Made by a program: the position numbers and the translations under genes. A stretch of DNA of 64,000 nucleotides from Stutzerimonas chloritidismutans AW-1 (GTDB lineage Bacteria > Pseudomonadota > Gammaproteobacteria > Pseudomonadales > Pseudomonadaceae). The stretch spans positions 1-64,000 of the forward strand of contig NZ_AOFQ01000019.1 of NCBI RefSeq assembly GCF_000495915.1, read 5' to 3'. Of the stretch, positions 37,538-47,370 are shown piece by piece (positions within the stretch are counted from its first letter, which is position 1; every line of letters begins with the position of its first letter). Under the pieces are notes generated by a model, which saw only the letters and a list, made by a program, of their open reading frames with translations, did no database searches and was not told where the DNA came from.

Positions 37538-40500
37538 TCGCAGCCATAATTCGCTGGTCAGTGGCCAACCGCTTTCTGATCCTGCTGGCTACTGTGTTCG
37601 CGGTGGCTTGGGGTGTCTGGTCGGTCAAAAACACCGCTGTTGATGCATTGCCAGACCTTTCCGACGTTCAGGTCATCATCCGCACGCCATACCCCGGGCA
37701 GGCGCCCCGGATCGTTGAGAATCAGGTCACCTACCCACTGACGACGACCATGCTGTCTGTCCCCGGCGCAAAGACGGTCCGCGGCTACTCCTTCTTCGGG
37801 GATAGCTACGTGTACGTCCTGTTTGAGGACGGCACCGACCTCTATTGGGCCCGTTCTCGGGTGCTGGAGTACCTGAGTCAGGTGCAGAGTCGGCTTCCCG
37901 CCGCCGCCAAACCCGCTTTGGGCCCTGACGCCACAGGTGTCGGCTGGATCTACCAATATGCTTTGGTAGACCGAACGGGCAAACATGACCTCTCGCAGCT
38001 GCGCTCTTTGCAAGATTGGTTCCTGCGCTATGAGCTCAAGACACTGCCCAACGTGGCGGAAGTCGCGCCCATAGGCGGGATGGTCAAGCAGTATCAGGTC
38101 GTACTGGATCCCGTGCGCATGGCAAGCAGGGGCGTGACGCAGCAGCAGATTGCAAAGGCGATCGATGAAGCCAACCGTGAAACCGGCGGGAGTGTTCTGG
38201 AACTCGCAGAAACCGAGTTCATGGTCCGTGCGACCGGGTATCTCAAGACACTCAAAGACTTTCGAGCCATTCCTTTGCGTCTCGACGGCGGCGTGCCTGT
38301 GACGCTAGGGGACGTTGCGCATATCCAGCTCGGCCCGGAAATGCGCCGGGGCATCAGCGAGCTTGACGGTGAAGGTGAGGTAGTCGGCGGCGTGGTGATC
38401 CTGCGGAGCGGCAAGAACGCTCGGGAAACCATCGCTGCCGTTCAGACCAAACTGGATGAGCTGAAAGCGAGCCTGCCCCAAGGCGTCGAAATCGTCACGA
38501 CGTACGACCGTAGCAAGCTGATCGACAGTGCCGTTGAAAACCTCACGCACAAGCTCATCGAGGAGTTCATTGTCGTTGCGTTGGTTTGCGCGATTTTTCT
38601 GTGGCATCTGCGCTCGTCGTTGGTCGCCATCGTGTCGTTGCCGATCGGCATCCTGATTGCTTTTGTGATCATGCAGCGGCAAGGCATCAACGCCAACATC
38701 ATGTCGTTGGGTGGCATCGCGATCGCCATCGGAGCGATGGTCGATGCAGCAATCGTCATGATCGAAAACGCCCACAAGCACATTGAGGCCTGGCACAAGC
38801 GGCATCCTGACTCCACCTTGAAGGGCCAGGAGCACTGGAAGGTCATTACTGACGCGGCTGTTGAAGTGGGGCCGGCACTGTTCTTCAGCCTGCTGATCAT
38901 CACGCTGTCGTTCATACCAGTGTTCACCCTGGAGGCGCAGGAAGGCCGGCTGTTCGGTCCACTGGCGTTCACCAAAACCTATGCAATGGCAGCCGCCGCG
39001 GGCCTGTCTGTCACGCTGGTTCCGGTGCTCATGGGGTATTGGATCAGGGGCAAAATCCCTGACGAACACCGTAATCCACTCAACCGTGGCCTCATCTGGA
39101 TCTACAAGCCGGCCCTGGACGCGGTACTGCGCTGGCCCAAGATGACTCTGCTGGTGGCTGTTCTGGTCTTCCTGACAGGCTTGTGGCCGGCCTCTCGCCT
39201 TGGTGGGGAGTTCTTGCCCCCGCTGGATGAAGGTGACCTCCTTTATATGCCCACTGCGCTTCCAGGCCTCTCCGCTCAGAAGGCTTCTGAGCTACTGCAG
39301 CAGACGGACCGGCTCATAAAAACGGTTCCAGAAGTTGCACACGTGTTCGGTAAGGCTGGTCGAGCCGACACCGCTACAGATCCCGCCCCGCTGGAAATGT
39401 TCGAGACGACCATTCAGTTCAAGCCGAAGGATCAATGGCGCCCTGGGATGACGCCTGACAAGCTGGTTGAGGAGTTGGATCGCACCGTACAGGTACCTGG
39501 ATTAGCCAATCTGTGGATCCCGCCGATTCGAAACCGTATCGATATGCTGGCGACGGGTATCAAGAGCCCGATCGGGGTGAAAGTGTATGGCACTGACTTG
39601 GCACAGATCGACAAAGCCACCCAGGCAGTGGAAAAAATCGCCAAAACGGTGCCTGGGGTCAGTTCGGCACTTGCTGAGAGACTGACCGGCGGCAGGTATA
39701 TCGATGTGGATATCGATCGTGTCGCCGCCGCACGCTACGGCCTGAATATCGCGGACGTGCAATCGATCGTGGCCGGTGCCATCGGTGGTCAAACCATTGG
39801 TGAAACCGTGGAAGGGCTCGCCAGGTATCCGATCAACCTCCGCTATGGCCGCGAGTGGCGCGACTCGATATCCGATCTGCGCAACCTACCGATCTACACG
39901 CCGCAAGGCAGCCAGATCACGTTGGGGACCGTGGCCAAAGTACAGGTGACAGACGGACCGCCCATGCTTAAAAGCGAAAACGCAAGGCTGTCGGGCTGGG
40001 TTTACGTCGATGTTCGTGGCCGCGACATGGCGGCTGTGGTGGGCGATCTGAGGGAAAAGATCAGCAAAGGGGTCCAGCTCGAATCCGGCATGAGCATCAG
40101 CTATTCCGGCCAATTCGAATTCATGGAGCGAGCTAACGCGAAGCTGAAGCTCGTCGTGCCGGCTACCTTGCTCATCATTTTTGTCTTGCTCTACCTCACG
40201 TTTGGGCGCTTTGGGGAGGCGTTGCTGATCATGGCCACGCTGCCATTCGCCCTAACCGGTGGCGTCTGGTTCCTCTATTTGCTCGGGTACAACCTATCCG
40301 TAGCGACAGGAATCGGTTTCATCGCACTGGCAGGCGTTTCTGCTGAGTTCGGCGTCATTATGCTGCTGTATTTGAAGAACGCATGGACAGATCGGGTTAA
40401 CGCTGGAGCCCATGGCGAAGGCGTACTGCTCGACGCAATCCGCGAAGGCGCTGTGCAGCGGGTGCGCCCCAAGGCCATGACCGTAGCAGTGATTATCGCC

Positions 40501-40698
40501 GGTCTGCTGCCCATCCTCTGGGGTAGCGGAACCGGCAGCGAAATCATGAGCCGCATCGCCGCGCCCATGGTGGGCGGGATGATCACCGCCCCTTTGCTCT
40601 CCCTGTTCGTTCTGCCGGCAGCTTACCTGCTGATGCGCCGCCGGCAATTGCGAGTTACCACCCAGCAAGCAACCAACCCCACTGGAGAACATCCATGA
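37534..40698 (+). CDS. cusA: CusA-like Cu(I)/Ag(I) RND efflux pump
   Basis: 1054 aa. TM4 signature [20 protein letters not shown] is the HME4 (Cu/Ag) type, clearly distinct from CzcA at 17337. Periplasmic Met residues (for example in [12 protein letters not shown]) fit the methionine relay. Twelve TM helices are predicted. It exports periplasmic and cytoplasmic Cu(I) with CusB and CusC. Its stop overlaps the cusF start. Confidence 0.93.
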   Translation: MIAAIIRWSVANRFLILLATVFAVAWGVWSVKNTAVDALPDLSDVQVIIRTPYPGQAPRIVENQVTYPLTTTMLSVPGAKTVRGYSFFGDSYVYVLFEDGTDLYWARSRVLEYLSQVQSRLPAAAKPALGPDATGVGWIYQYALVDRTGKHDLSQLRSLQDWFLRYELKTLPNVAEVAPIGGMVKQYQVVLDPVRMASRGVTQQQIAKAIDEANRETGGSVLELAETEFMVRATGYLKTLKDFRAIPLRLDGGVPVTLGDVAHIQLGPEMRRGISELDGEGEVVGGVVILRSGKNARETIAAVQTKLDELKASLPQGVEIVTTYDRSKLIDSAVENLTHKLIEEFIVVALVCAIFLWHLRSSLVAIVSLPIGILIAFVIMQRQGINANIMSLGGIAIAIGAMVDAAIVMIENAHKHIEAWHKRHPDSTLKGQEHWKVITDAAVEVGPALFFSLLIITLSFIPVFTLEAQEGRLFGPLAFTKTYAMAAAAGLSVTLVPVLMGYWIRGKIPDEHRNPLNRGLIWIYKPALDAVLRWPKMTLLVAVLVFLTGLWPASRLGGEFLPPLDEGDLLYMPTALPGLSAQKASELLQQTDRLIKTVPEVAHVFGKAGRADTATDPAPLEMFETTIQFKPKDQWRPGMTPDKLVEELDRTVQVPGLANLWIPPIRNRIDMLATGIKSPIGVKVYGTDLAQIDKATQAVEKIAKTVPGVSSALAERLTGGRYIDVDIDRVAAARYGLNIADVQSIVAGAIGGQTIGETVEGLARYPINLRYGREWRDSISDLRNLPIYTPQGSQITLGTVAKVQVTDGPPMLKSENARLSGWVYVDVRGRDMAAVVGDLREKISKGVQLESGMSISYSGQFEFMERANAKLKLVVPATLLIIFVLLYLTFGRFGEALLIMATLPFALTGGVWFLYLLGYNLSVATGIGFIALAGVSAEFGVIMLLYLKNAWTDRVNAGAHGEGVLLDAIREGAVQRVRPKAMTVAVIIAGLLPILWGSGTGSEIMSRIAAPMVGGMITAPLLSLFVLPAAYLLMRRRQLRVTTQQATNPTGEHP

Positions 40699-41051
40699 AC
40701 ATTAAGCACATCACCCTTGCCTCATTCTTCCTGGTGCCAGTCGCCTATGCCGCCGACAAGGAGCCAATGGACGGCATGCCGATGGATCACAAAGGCATGA
40801 ACATGCCAATGGACCAGAAGTCGGCGGGACAGACCGCTACAGCCACAGGTACGGTCAAGAAAGTAAACACCGAGAGCGGAACCGTCACCATTGCCCACGG
40901 CCCGGTCGAAGCGTTGGGCTGGCCGTCGATGACGATGGGCTTCAAAGCAAAGCCTGATCAGCTCCAAACGCTGAAAGAAGGGGACCAGGTCGAATTCGAG
41001 TTCTCCTCGAAAGGTATGGATTCCACCATTACGCGCATCGAAAAGCAGTAA
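40695..41051 (+). CDS. cusF: CusF-like periplasmic copper chaperone
   Basis: 118 aa: signal peptide ([13 protein letters not shown]), a Met/His-rich linker ([17 protein letters not shown]), then the CusF OB-fold with [18 protein letters not shown], i.e. the His, Trp, Met, Met set that binds Cu(I)/Ag(I). Delivers metal to CusB/CusA. Last gene of the cusCBAF operon, followed by a GC-rich hairpin. Confidence 0.92.
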   Translation: MNIKHITLASFFLVPVAYAADKEPMDGMPMDHKGMNMPMDQKSAGQTATATGTVKKVNTESGTVTIAHGPVEALGWPSMTMGFKAKPDQLQTLKEGDQVEFEFSSKGMDSTITRIEKQ

Positions 41052-41062
41052 AGAGCAGAAAG

Positions 41063-41086
41063 CGACCGCCGCAGGCGCGGCGGTCG
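41063..41086 (+). terminator. GC-rich hairpin after cusF
   Basis: CGACCGCCGC-AGGC-GCGGCGGTCG, a perfect 10-bp stem 11 bp after the stop. No T tract, so it may stabilise the mRNA 3' end or be Rho-dependent. Confidence 0.6.
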
Positions 41087-41105
41087 TACCAACACGAGAA
41101 TGAAG

Positions 41106-41124
41106 CGATTACCGCTTTGTAACC
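41106..41124. promoter_or_regulatory. Metal box before the 41.2-kb small gene cluster
   Basis: CGATTACCGCTTTGTAACC: TTACC-N4-TGTAA, 70 bp before the PtrA-like gene. Confidence 0.55.
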
Positions 41125-41193
41125 TTGGCAACAGCTTCTTGTAAGTAGCAAGCCTTTAATCTACAGGCATCAACTAACCAAGAGGTGCAAACC

Positions 41194-41511
41194 ATGAACC
41201 GCATAACCAAAGTAATCGTTCCTTTTATTCTGACCGTTGCTTCCTCGCTTGCAATGGCCGAAGGCGGAAGCGAACGTACGCTGAATCGCTTAAATGACTC
41301 GGCAGGAGCAAAGCCCACCCTTAAGGAGCTTGTCAAAGAGGGTCAAGTGCTGAGCATCGCACCTGCAGGGGCGACCGGCACGACTCGAATGATTCAAAAC
41401 TATAGAACTAGTGCCCAAGTCCAGACGTATGAGATGAAGGTCAAGACCCCCGACGGGAAGATCCATACGGTAGAGTTCCTGAGCACCCCAGTTGGCGTGA
41501 ACAATGGCTAA
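41194..41511 (+). CDS. Periplasmic protein with PtrA-like N-terminus
   Basis: 105 aa from ATG 41194 (AGAGGTG upstream; the GTG at 41185 is part of that ribosome-binding site). Signal peptide ending SSLAMA, mature start EGGSERTLNRLNDSAG as in PtrA-like proteins, then a beta-rich domain (QTYEMKVKTPDGKIHTVEFL) not present in the two other copies here. Probably copper-induced; likely cotranscribed with the next two genes. Confidence 0.6.
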   Translation: MNRITKVIVPFILTVASSLAMAEGGSERTLNRLNDSAGAKPTLKELVKEGQVLSIAPAGATGTTRMIQNYRTSAQVQTYEMKVKTPDGKIHTVEFLSTPVGVNNG

Positions 41512-41543
41512 TCTGCCAAGCTTAATATCCGAGGGATAGTTAG

Positions 41544-41801
41544 ATGAGCAGCATAATATCCAAGATTAAAAGCGTACTGCAGCGCAATCCGGTCGTAACG
41601 GGGTTAACCGCAGCTGTGGTTGGCTACATGCTACTGAACCAAAGCACTGCGGCGTTGGCAACAACGCTGCCAAGCCTGCTCTTTCTCTTGCCCTGCTTGT
41701 TGATGATGGTCGTATGCATGAAGCATATGTCTAGCGGTAAGTGCGACAAGCCCAAGGAGCCCAACGTTGGCGAAAACACCTTGTTAAGCAAAAGCGAATA
41801 A
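41544..41801 (+). CDS. Small membrane protein with Cys/Met/His cluster
   Basis: 85 aa with two hydrophobic segments (VVTGLTAAVVGYMLLNQ and LPSLLFLLPCLLMMVV) followed by CMKHMSSGKCDKP, a likely metal-ligand cluster at the membrane surface. It resembles small DUF2933-like proteins near copper genes, but the match is not certain. Located between two small secreted proteins and probably in the same operon. Confidence 0.55.
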   Translation: MSSIISKIKSVLQRNPVVTGLTAAVVGYMLLNQSTAALATTLPSLLFLLPCLLMMVVCMKHMSSGKCDKPKEPNVGENTLLSKSE

Positions 41802-41824
41802 CCCACTGAACTTAGAGATTTAAC

Positions 41825-42055
41825 ATGCGAAAGGCCATCACCGTTACAGCAATCGCAATCACCTTGGCGAGCGGACTGAGTTTCGCAGCGGCAGATAAAG
41901 CGGACCAAAGCCATTCAGAAACCGGCATGATGAGCGGCGACAAGCATATGGAAATGATGGGTGACATGCGTGGAATGATGAAAGAGTGTCGTGAGATGAT
42001 GGGGGCCGCCAAAGCCGACCACTCGCAAAATGGCGAAAATCCAGACGCAGCATAG
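41825..42055 (+). CDS. Small Met/His-rich periplasmic protein
   Basis: 76 aa: signal peptide (ends GLSFAAA), then a mature part rich in Met, His and acid residues (MMSGDKHMEMMGDMRGMM then KECREMMGAA). Probably binds copper in the periplasm. Ends just before a strong terminator that separates it from copS. Confidence 0.6.
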   Translation: MRKAITVTAIAITLASGLSFAAADKADQSHSETGMMSGDKHMEMMGDMRGMMKECREMMGAAKADHSQNGENPDAA

Positions 42056-42084
42056 GATATGAGGGTGTGAGTAACAATGATCGA

Positions 42085-42116
42085 AGCAGGTGGGGGGTGC
42101 CCCACCTGCTTTTTTG
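42085..42116 (+). terminator. Strong Rho-independent terminator
   Basis: AGCAGGTGGGG/CCCCACCTGCT arms (11 bp), GGTG-type loop, six T. It terminates the small-gene operon and excludes the longer 42077 start for the kinase. Confidence 0.9.
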
Positions 42117-42145
42117 TGCTTGATGGCCTAACCAGGACCGTACTG

Positions 42146-43519
42146 ATGGGAAAAGTGTCACTGACGAGCAGAATGGCGATAGCTTTCATGCTCGTGGTTA
42201 CGGTTGTGCTGCTGGCGGCCGCAATCAGCTTTAATTATTTTTGTCAGCTCCATTTCGAACGCAAAGATGCACAAGTGCTTAATGAAAAGGCCGCTGCAGT
42301 AGAGCGTACGCTACTCAACAGCTCAGCATTCGGGCCTGAGACCGCTTCAAGGATCGATGCCGTTATTGAGCACTCCTTTGGCTTCGCGACTGCGGTTGTA
42401 GTAGACGGTAAGACGGTTTACTCCCATCACAATCTGTCTGAGAGCTTGCTACCTCTTGTCACAGACATCCAAGAGGAACGCTGGACGGTAAGTTTCGGTG
42501 GCCACCAGTACAGCGGAATTACCAGAAAAGTAAATCGGTGGGTAGAAGGGCAGGACACTGTTATCTATTTGGCTTTGGATGTAACGCACCGAATCCACTT
42601 CTTCGATATGATTCAGCAGTGGTTTGCTTATACGCTTGTCGTTAGTGCACTTCTGAGTGGCGCGTTAGGTGTTGTTCTGATCAGGAAAGGCTTAAAACCA
42701 ATAGACGAACTGTCCAAGACTTCTTCTACAGTAACCGCCCACTGCTTAGATACCAGAATTCCAACCGAGTCGGTGCCAGGCGAGCTGCATGAACTCGTAG
42801 ACAACTTCAACGAAATGCTTTCGCGCTTGGACGACTCTTTTCTCAGATTGTCAGGTTTCTCAGCGGATATCGCGCATGAGCTAAGAACGCCGCTGAACAG
42901 CATGCTTACCCAAATGGAGGTCGCGCTCTTGCGCGACCGCGAGAATACCGACTACAAAGACATTTTGTATTCCGCCCTCGAAGAACTTAGGCGCATGTCA
43001 AAGATGGTCGATGACATGCTATTCCTCGCCAAGGCGGACAACGGGAAGATTACGCCCAATGCCGAAGATGCCAGCATGGCTGAGATTACCGCGAGCGTTA
43101 TCGAATATTACGAGCTTGCAGCCGAGGACAAAAAGGTAGAAATCGCGCTTTCAGGCGATGGATCGGTACATGGCGATAAATCGATGCTGAGACGGGCCGT
43201 CTCAAACATAGTCTCTAACGCAGTTCGATATGCAGAGGAAGGCAGCACCATCAGCGTTGAAATAAGCGAGAGCGGTGGCTCGGTTTGCACAGCCATATCC
43301 AACCGAGGCACAACGATTCCAGCCGAGCTTCAGGCCCGAGTGTTTGATCGATTCTATAGGGTCGACACCGCAAGGCGCGAAGGAACCACCATGAATGCGG
43401 GCCTCGGCATGGCTATCACTCGTTCGATAGTCGAAGCGCACAAAGGGCGCATCGCTTGCGAATCAGCTGAGGGGCATACGACTTTCACAATGACGCTTCC
43501 AAAGCTTATGTCTAGTTAA
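42146..43519 (+). CDS. copS: CopS-like heavy-metal sensor kinase
   Basis: 457 aa from ATG 42146. TM1 at residues ~10-32 (AIAFMLVVTVVLLAAAISF), periplasmic domain, TM2 near WFAYTLVVSALLSGALGVVL, HAMP, HisKA with FSADIAHELRTPLNSM, HATPase with NIVSNAVRYA and AGLGMAITRS. Heavy-metal sensor kinase family. Unusually, no response regulator is adjacent; the closest candidate is copR at 53375. It may use that or CzcR. Confidence 0.88.
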   Translation: MGKVSLTSRMAIAFMLVVTVVLLAAAISFNYFCQLHFERKDAQVLNEKAAAVERTLLNSSAFGPETASRIDAVIEHSFGFATAVVVDGKTVYSHHNLSESLLPLVTDIQEERWTVSFGGHQYSGITRKVNRWVEGQDTVIYLALDVTHRIHFFDMIQQWFAYTLVVSALLSGALGVVLIRKGLKPIDELSKTSSTVTAHCLDTRIPTESVPGELHELVDNFNEMLSRLDDSFLRLSGFSADIAHELRTPLNSMLTQMEVALLRDRENTDYKDILYSALEELRRMSKMVDDMLFLAKADNGKITPNAEDASMAEITASVIEYYELAAEDKKVEIALSGDGSVHGDKSMLRRAVSNIVSNAVRYAEEGSTISVEISESGGSVCTAISNRGTTIPAELQARVFDRFYRVDTARREGTTMNAGLGMAITRSIVEAHKGRIACESAEGHTTFTMTLPKLMSS

Positions 43520-43624
43520 TGGCAGAGTGCCAGCAACGACCCTGACCTACGCTCATAGAAACGCCAGGCTGAACCGAAAGAGGCCGAGACTTTCGAAGCT
43601 GTATGTTTGGTTCTGGAGGTTCCC

Positions 43625-45292
43625 GTGCAAGCGTCCTCATCGAGAAAATGCGGTACGACAGCCGCAGCGCTCAACGAAGCGTGCTTCTGCGTAAGCCTAG
43701 ATCAAGCTGCGCTCGTAAACTCATTGACCGAACAGCTTGGGAATTCAGAGCTGTCGGAGCTATTGAAGTCACGTTGCCCTCATGTGTTTGCAGCACGACC
43801 GGTCTTTGTTTCATCCTTGCGGCTGCGCCAGGTTAATGAGGTTATTCAGGCCATCGAGCAGACCGTGAGCTCGCCCGGTTGGCGTGAGCATGCTCTGGAT
43901 TCTGCACCTCCTATTGCCCGACACGATCCTCGGGGCGCGCGCGGCGTCTTCTTTGGCTACGACTTCCATCTGGATGATGACAAGCTTGGGCTCATCGAAA
44001 TAAACACAAATGCGGGCGGAGCGATGCTAAACGTATTGCTCGCCCGCGCGCAGCGTAGTTGTTGCAGCGGCGTAGTCGGGCTTTCGCCAGGTCAGGAAGG
44101 ACCCGGCGGCTTCGAGCGTTCGATTCTGGATATGTTCGCCCAGGAATGGTCTACGAGCGGCGAGCCACGTCCGCTCACGCGCGTGGTGATCTTGGATGAA
44201 AGCCCACAAGCCCAATACCTGTATCCGGAGTTCCTTCTTTTTCAGCGGTTATTCGAGTCAGCAGGAATCGACTGCCTAATCGCAGACCCAGCCGATCTGG
44301 CCTTTCACAACGAGTCCCTCTTGGTCGACGGAAAGCCTGTGGATCTCGTCTACAACCGACTCACCGATTTCTATCTGGAAGGCGACAATTGCAGCGCGCT
44401 GCGCAGCGCTTATTTGGCTGATGTCGTGACGGTAACGCCACACCCTCAGGCCTATGCCCTTTACGCCGACAAACGCAGGTTGGTTGACCTAACCAACGCA
44501 CGTTTTTTGGAAGAGATTGGCGTTGATCAGCAAATCCGAACCGTATTGGCCCAATACGTCCCGCTTACCGTTCCTGTCGGGCATGGTAATGCAGAGCACC
44601 TGTGGCAAAACCGCCGTAGCCTCTTTTTCAAGCCTGTCAGCGGGTATGGTAGTCGCGGTGCATACCGAGGAGACAAGCTCACCAAGCGCGTTTGGGAAGA
44701 AATCGTTGGCGGAAACTACGTGGCCCAGTCCCTTGTAGCTCCTGGCGAGCGTAGAATCGTCGCCGCCCCTCAGGTACGATCGATGAAGTTTGATCTGCGC
44801 GCTTACGCTTATGCTGGCGAGGTGCAGTGGAACGCTGCCAGGGTCTACCAAGGCCAGACGACCAACTTCAGAACAGAGGGGGGCGGTTTTGCTCCCGTTT
44901 TTACCTTAGGCGAGGAAGAGGAGCGAGCCGGTTCTACAGAGCAACGGTCGCACGCCTCGTTCATGTTCTTGCTCGACGAAACCGGCGCCGTAGAGGAACT
45001 GCCGCACCCGCTATATCTGGCGCTGGTTCGAGCCGAAATGGCTACTTCTAAGCTTGCCGGTAAGCGTTTCCGATTGGCGGACTGGTATGTGGCAATGGAA
45101 GATGGCCATCCTTCCGAAGTCATCCGAGAATTGTACGGCTGGGTTGCTTTCGACGCAGATGGCGCCTACCACCCTGAAGTTGGCCCACCAGAAAATGGTC
45201 AGCCAAATAGTATTGGCAATGTTGACTCATCTGCCCTGCCAACACCGGAAGAACATGATCGAATCGAAGGTCTGTTGTTTCAAAGTGAGTGA
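43625..45292 (+). CDS. ATP-grasp-like protein in copper cluster
   Basis: 555 aa from a GTG at 43625, preceded by TGGAGGT. The sequence suggests a circularly permuted ATP-grasp/glutathione-synthase-like ligase: FFGYDFHLDDDKLGLIEINT then NAGGAM (about residues 110-134), VDLVYNRLTDFYLE, SLFFKPVSGYGSRGAYRGDK (nucleotide-binding Gly-rich loop, about 340-360), and MKFDLRAYAYAGEVQWNAAR then VYQGQTTNFRT. Soluble, with no signal peptide. ATP-grasp enzymes join carboxylates to amines or thiols, so it may build a small peptide or thiol ligand. Its position after copS and between metal boxes links it to copper. No specific function is known to me. Confidence 0.6.
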   Translation: MQASSSRKCGTTAAALNEACFCVSLDQAALVNSLTEQLGNSELSELLKSRCPHVFAARPVFVSSLRLRQVNEVIQAIEQTVSSPGWREHALDSAPPIARHDPRGARGVFFGYDFHLDDDKLGLIEINTNAGGAMLNVLLARAQRSCCSGVVGLSPGQEGPGGFERSILDMFAQEWSTSGEPRPLTRVVILDESPQAQYLYPEFLLFQRLFESAGIDCLIADPADLAFHNESLLVDGKPVDLVYNRLTDFYLEGDNCSALRSAYLADVVTVTPHPQAYALYADKRRLVDLTNARFLEEIGVDQQIRTVLAQYVPLTVPVGHGNAEHLWQNRRSLFFKPVSGYGSRGAYRGDKLTKRVWEEIVGGNYVAQSLVAPGERRIVAAPQVRSMKFDLRAYAYAGEVQWNAARVYQGQTTNFRTEGGGFAPVFTLGEEEERAGSTEQRSHASFMFLLDETGAVEELPHPLYLALVRAEMATSKLAGKRFRLADWYVAMEDGHPSEVIRELYGWVAFDADGAYHPEVGPPENGQPNSIGNVDSSALPTPEEHDRIEGLLFQSE

Positions 45293-45836
45293 GGTCCCGC
45301 GCGCCACGAAAGGCGCGGCTTGGGACAGAATAACCTCGCCGCTCAGTTTTGGAGCCAGCTACACCCAGCCGTCTTAGCCGCCACACATCTAATGTGCGAA
45401 TACTAACCCTGCGGTCACACTCGACAAGAACGTGGCATATGCTGGGTGCTGAATTGTTCTCTCCGAGTGTTCTATTGCTCACGATAACTCTTTGGGCTTG
45501 CTAAGCCGAGTAGTCGGGTCTCAAGGCTTGAAGGCCATCTTAGTGGGCCCGCTCTTTCGCGCAGTGGTCCATAGCGCGACGTTGGTATTGTCTGCTTATA
45601 AGCTATTAGCGATTGATTAGTTCAGGGGAACATTACGCGTAGTACAGCGCTGGCAGCGCTTTAAGCCGGTCTTAAAGCGGTCGATGATTACATTTTTGTA
45701 AGCTTCTCAAAAAATCGAAACCTCATCATCTTCGGCTTGTCCGTTTTTAGGAGAGCATTCGAAAGCCACTTCTAAGCAGGGCTGCGCGAACACGTTGAGT
45801 CGCCGATCCAGCAGCAATCATTAAAGAGGTCTAACT
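45293..45836. other. 544-bp gap with one metal box
   Basis: No gene is supported. The only clear element is the TTACA-N4-TGTAA box at 45686-45703. The short frames inside lack ribosome-binding sites and coding character. Confidence 0.6.
45686..45703. promoter_or_regulatory. Metal box upstream of the DUF305 gene
   Basis: GATTACATTTTTGTAAGC: exact TTACA-N4-TGTAA, 134 bp before the gene; nearly the same sequence recurs at 52296. Confidence 0.75.
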
Positions 45837-46292
45837 ATGCAAATGTCTTACTGGCGCTTTGCAGCGATGGTAGCCACGTCTACGATCATTATGTATGGCG
45901 TGATGTACTTAAATACTTACTCGTTCGAGCATGTTTTTTGGAGCGAGACTCGCGCTTGGATGGCATTAGTGATGGGCGCGGTAATGGCAGTAGTCATGCT
46001 CGCATTCATGCTCAACATGTATAAGCGTAAGTCAGTAAACCTAGCGATATTGGCAGGAAGTGCAGTAGCTTTTACCATTGCACTATGGCTTGTACGTGGG
46101 CAAGCGACGGTAGACGACACGGACTACATGAAGGCCATGATCCCCCACCATTCCATAGCAATCCTAACAAGTGAACGAGCTCAGATTTCAGATCCTCGCG
46201 TCCGCAAGTTAGCTGACGAAATCATCGACGCTCAGCGCCGAGAAATCGCAGAAATGAAGTCCCTGATCAATGAACTAGAAAGGGCAAATTGA
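45837..46292 (+). CDS. DUF305 membrane protein
   Basis: 151 aa: three hydrophobic helices (ATSTIIMYGVMYLN; MALVMGAVMAVVMLAFMLNM; LAILAGSAVAFTIALWLV) then a DUF305 domain, DYMKAMIPHHSIAILTSERA...EIIDAQRREIAEM. The His pair is part of the ferritin-like metal site of that family. Preceded by AAAGAGGT and a metal box, so probably copper-induced. Its 3' end overlaps the truncated SDR gene on the opposite strand. Confidence 0.85.
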   Translation: MQMSYWRFAAMVATSTIIMYGVMYLNTYSFEHVFWSETRAWMALVMGAVMAVVMLAFMLNMYKRKSVNLAILAGSAVAFTIALWLVRGQATVDDTDYMKAMIPHHSIAILTSERAQISDPRVRKLADEIIDAQRREIAEMKSLINELERAN

Positions 46293-46992
46293 TTCCCAGA
46301 AACGGTGTGTCCACAGCCCAGGGCATGACGGTGGCGACATTGATGGTCTCGCTACCGCTCAGGCGAATCTCCTCAGCGATTGCCGCGCCGAGATTTATGA
46401 CGCCACCTTTGGTCGCTGCGGAGGAGGCATGATAAGCCAGCGGTATCTCGCTCTCGACTGAGCCCACGTTGACAAGCGTGCCGAAGCCTTGAGCTCTGAA
46501 CTGGCGCATGGCTGCGTGGCTGCCATAGATCATGCCCTTAAGATTGACATCCACGATCCGCGCATGGTCCTCGACGGGAACGTCCTCGAAACGACCCAGC
46601 GCTCCGACCGCAGCGTTGTTAATCCAAACGTCGATCCTGCCGAAACGCTCGATGGCGGCTCGTGCCAAGTCCTGCATCTCGTTCGGGTTGCTCACGTCGG
46701 TGGTCACCACCAGTGCCGATCCTCCAGCCATGCGTATCTGCGCGGCCAGTTCTTCGAGCACGTCGGTCCGGCGGGCCGCTAGCACCACGTCGCCTTGCAG
46801 AGCGGCAAGCTTGAGCGCCACGCCGCGGCCGAAGCCACTGGAGGCACCAGTGATGACAAAGGTTTTGCGAGCAACGCTTGGCTGGTCGCTTGGTTTCAGG
46901 CGCGGGGAAACGGCGCAGCCACTGAGTTGCAGAACGGCGAGCAGTACTAGCAGCAAAGCCAATCGCTGCGATGGGAATATTCGCAAAACCAT
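46267..46992 (-). pseudogene. Short-chain dehydrogenase with lipoprotein signal, truncated and lacking the catalytic Tyr
   Basis: 241-codon frame with a lipoprotein-type start (LVLLAVLQLSGCAVS) and an SDR Rossmann fold: TGASSGFGRGVAL (cofactor), NNAAVG, NVGSVES (catalytic Ser). The active site reads HASSAATKGG where relatives have a Tyr four residues before Lys; here it is Ser (TCC). The sequence is also cut: after VMPWAVDTPF the last 10 codons lie over the DUF305 gene end, so about 80-100 C-terminal residues are lost. Probably non-functional. Confidence 0.65.
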
Positions 46993-47370
46993 TTTCGTTT
47001 TCTCCCAGCAAAATAAGGTCGCATGGCCCGCTTGGTTGTTGTTGGACCGCCTTTTTGCCAGGAGCTTTCATGCTAATTCACTCAATTAGTTTTCAGCGCT
47101 CAATCGGGAGACAGTGGCAAGAGAATAGACCGTTACGGTGGCGATCATCGGTGGCTAAGTAAGAGTTGCTAGCGCGTAACTATCGTATTTCGCTTTGGAA
47201 TGAAATGCTGCTGGACAGGGATTGATTCGCTCTTGGCAGTTGCGGGTATCGTACGCACTTTTTCGATATGTCATGGAGGCGCGAACATTAAGCGCACCAT
47301 GGCTTTTCTTATTCTTCGAGGGGCTCTGACACTCCCAATTTAGTAGTGCCAGAGCAGTGAGTTACGGATG
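46993..47370. other. 378-bp gap without recognisable gene
   Basis: Neither strand gives a coding-like frame with a start signal. No box, terminator or repeat was recognised here. Confidence 0.5.

Noticed and set aside
42077-42145. Longer start for the copS kinase
   Set aside because: The region is the strong terminator of the preceding operon; ATG 42146 begins just before TM1.
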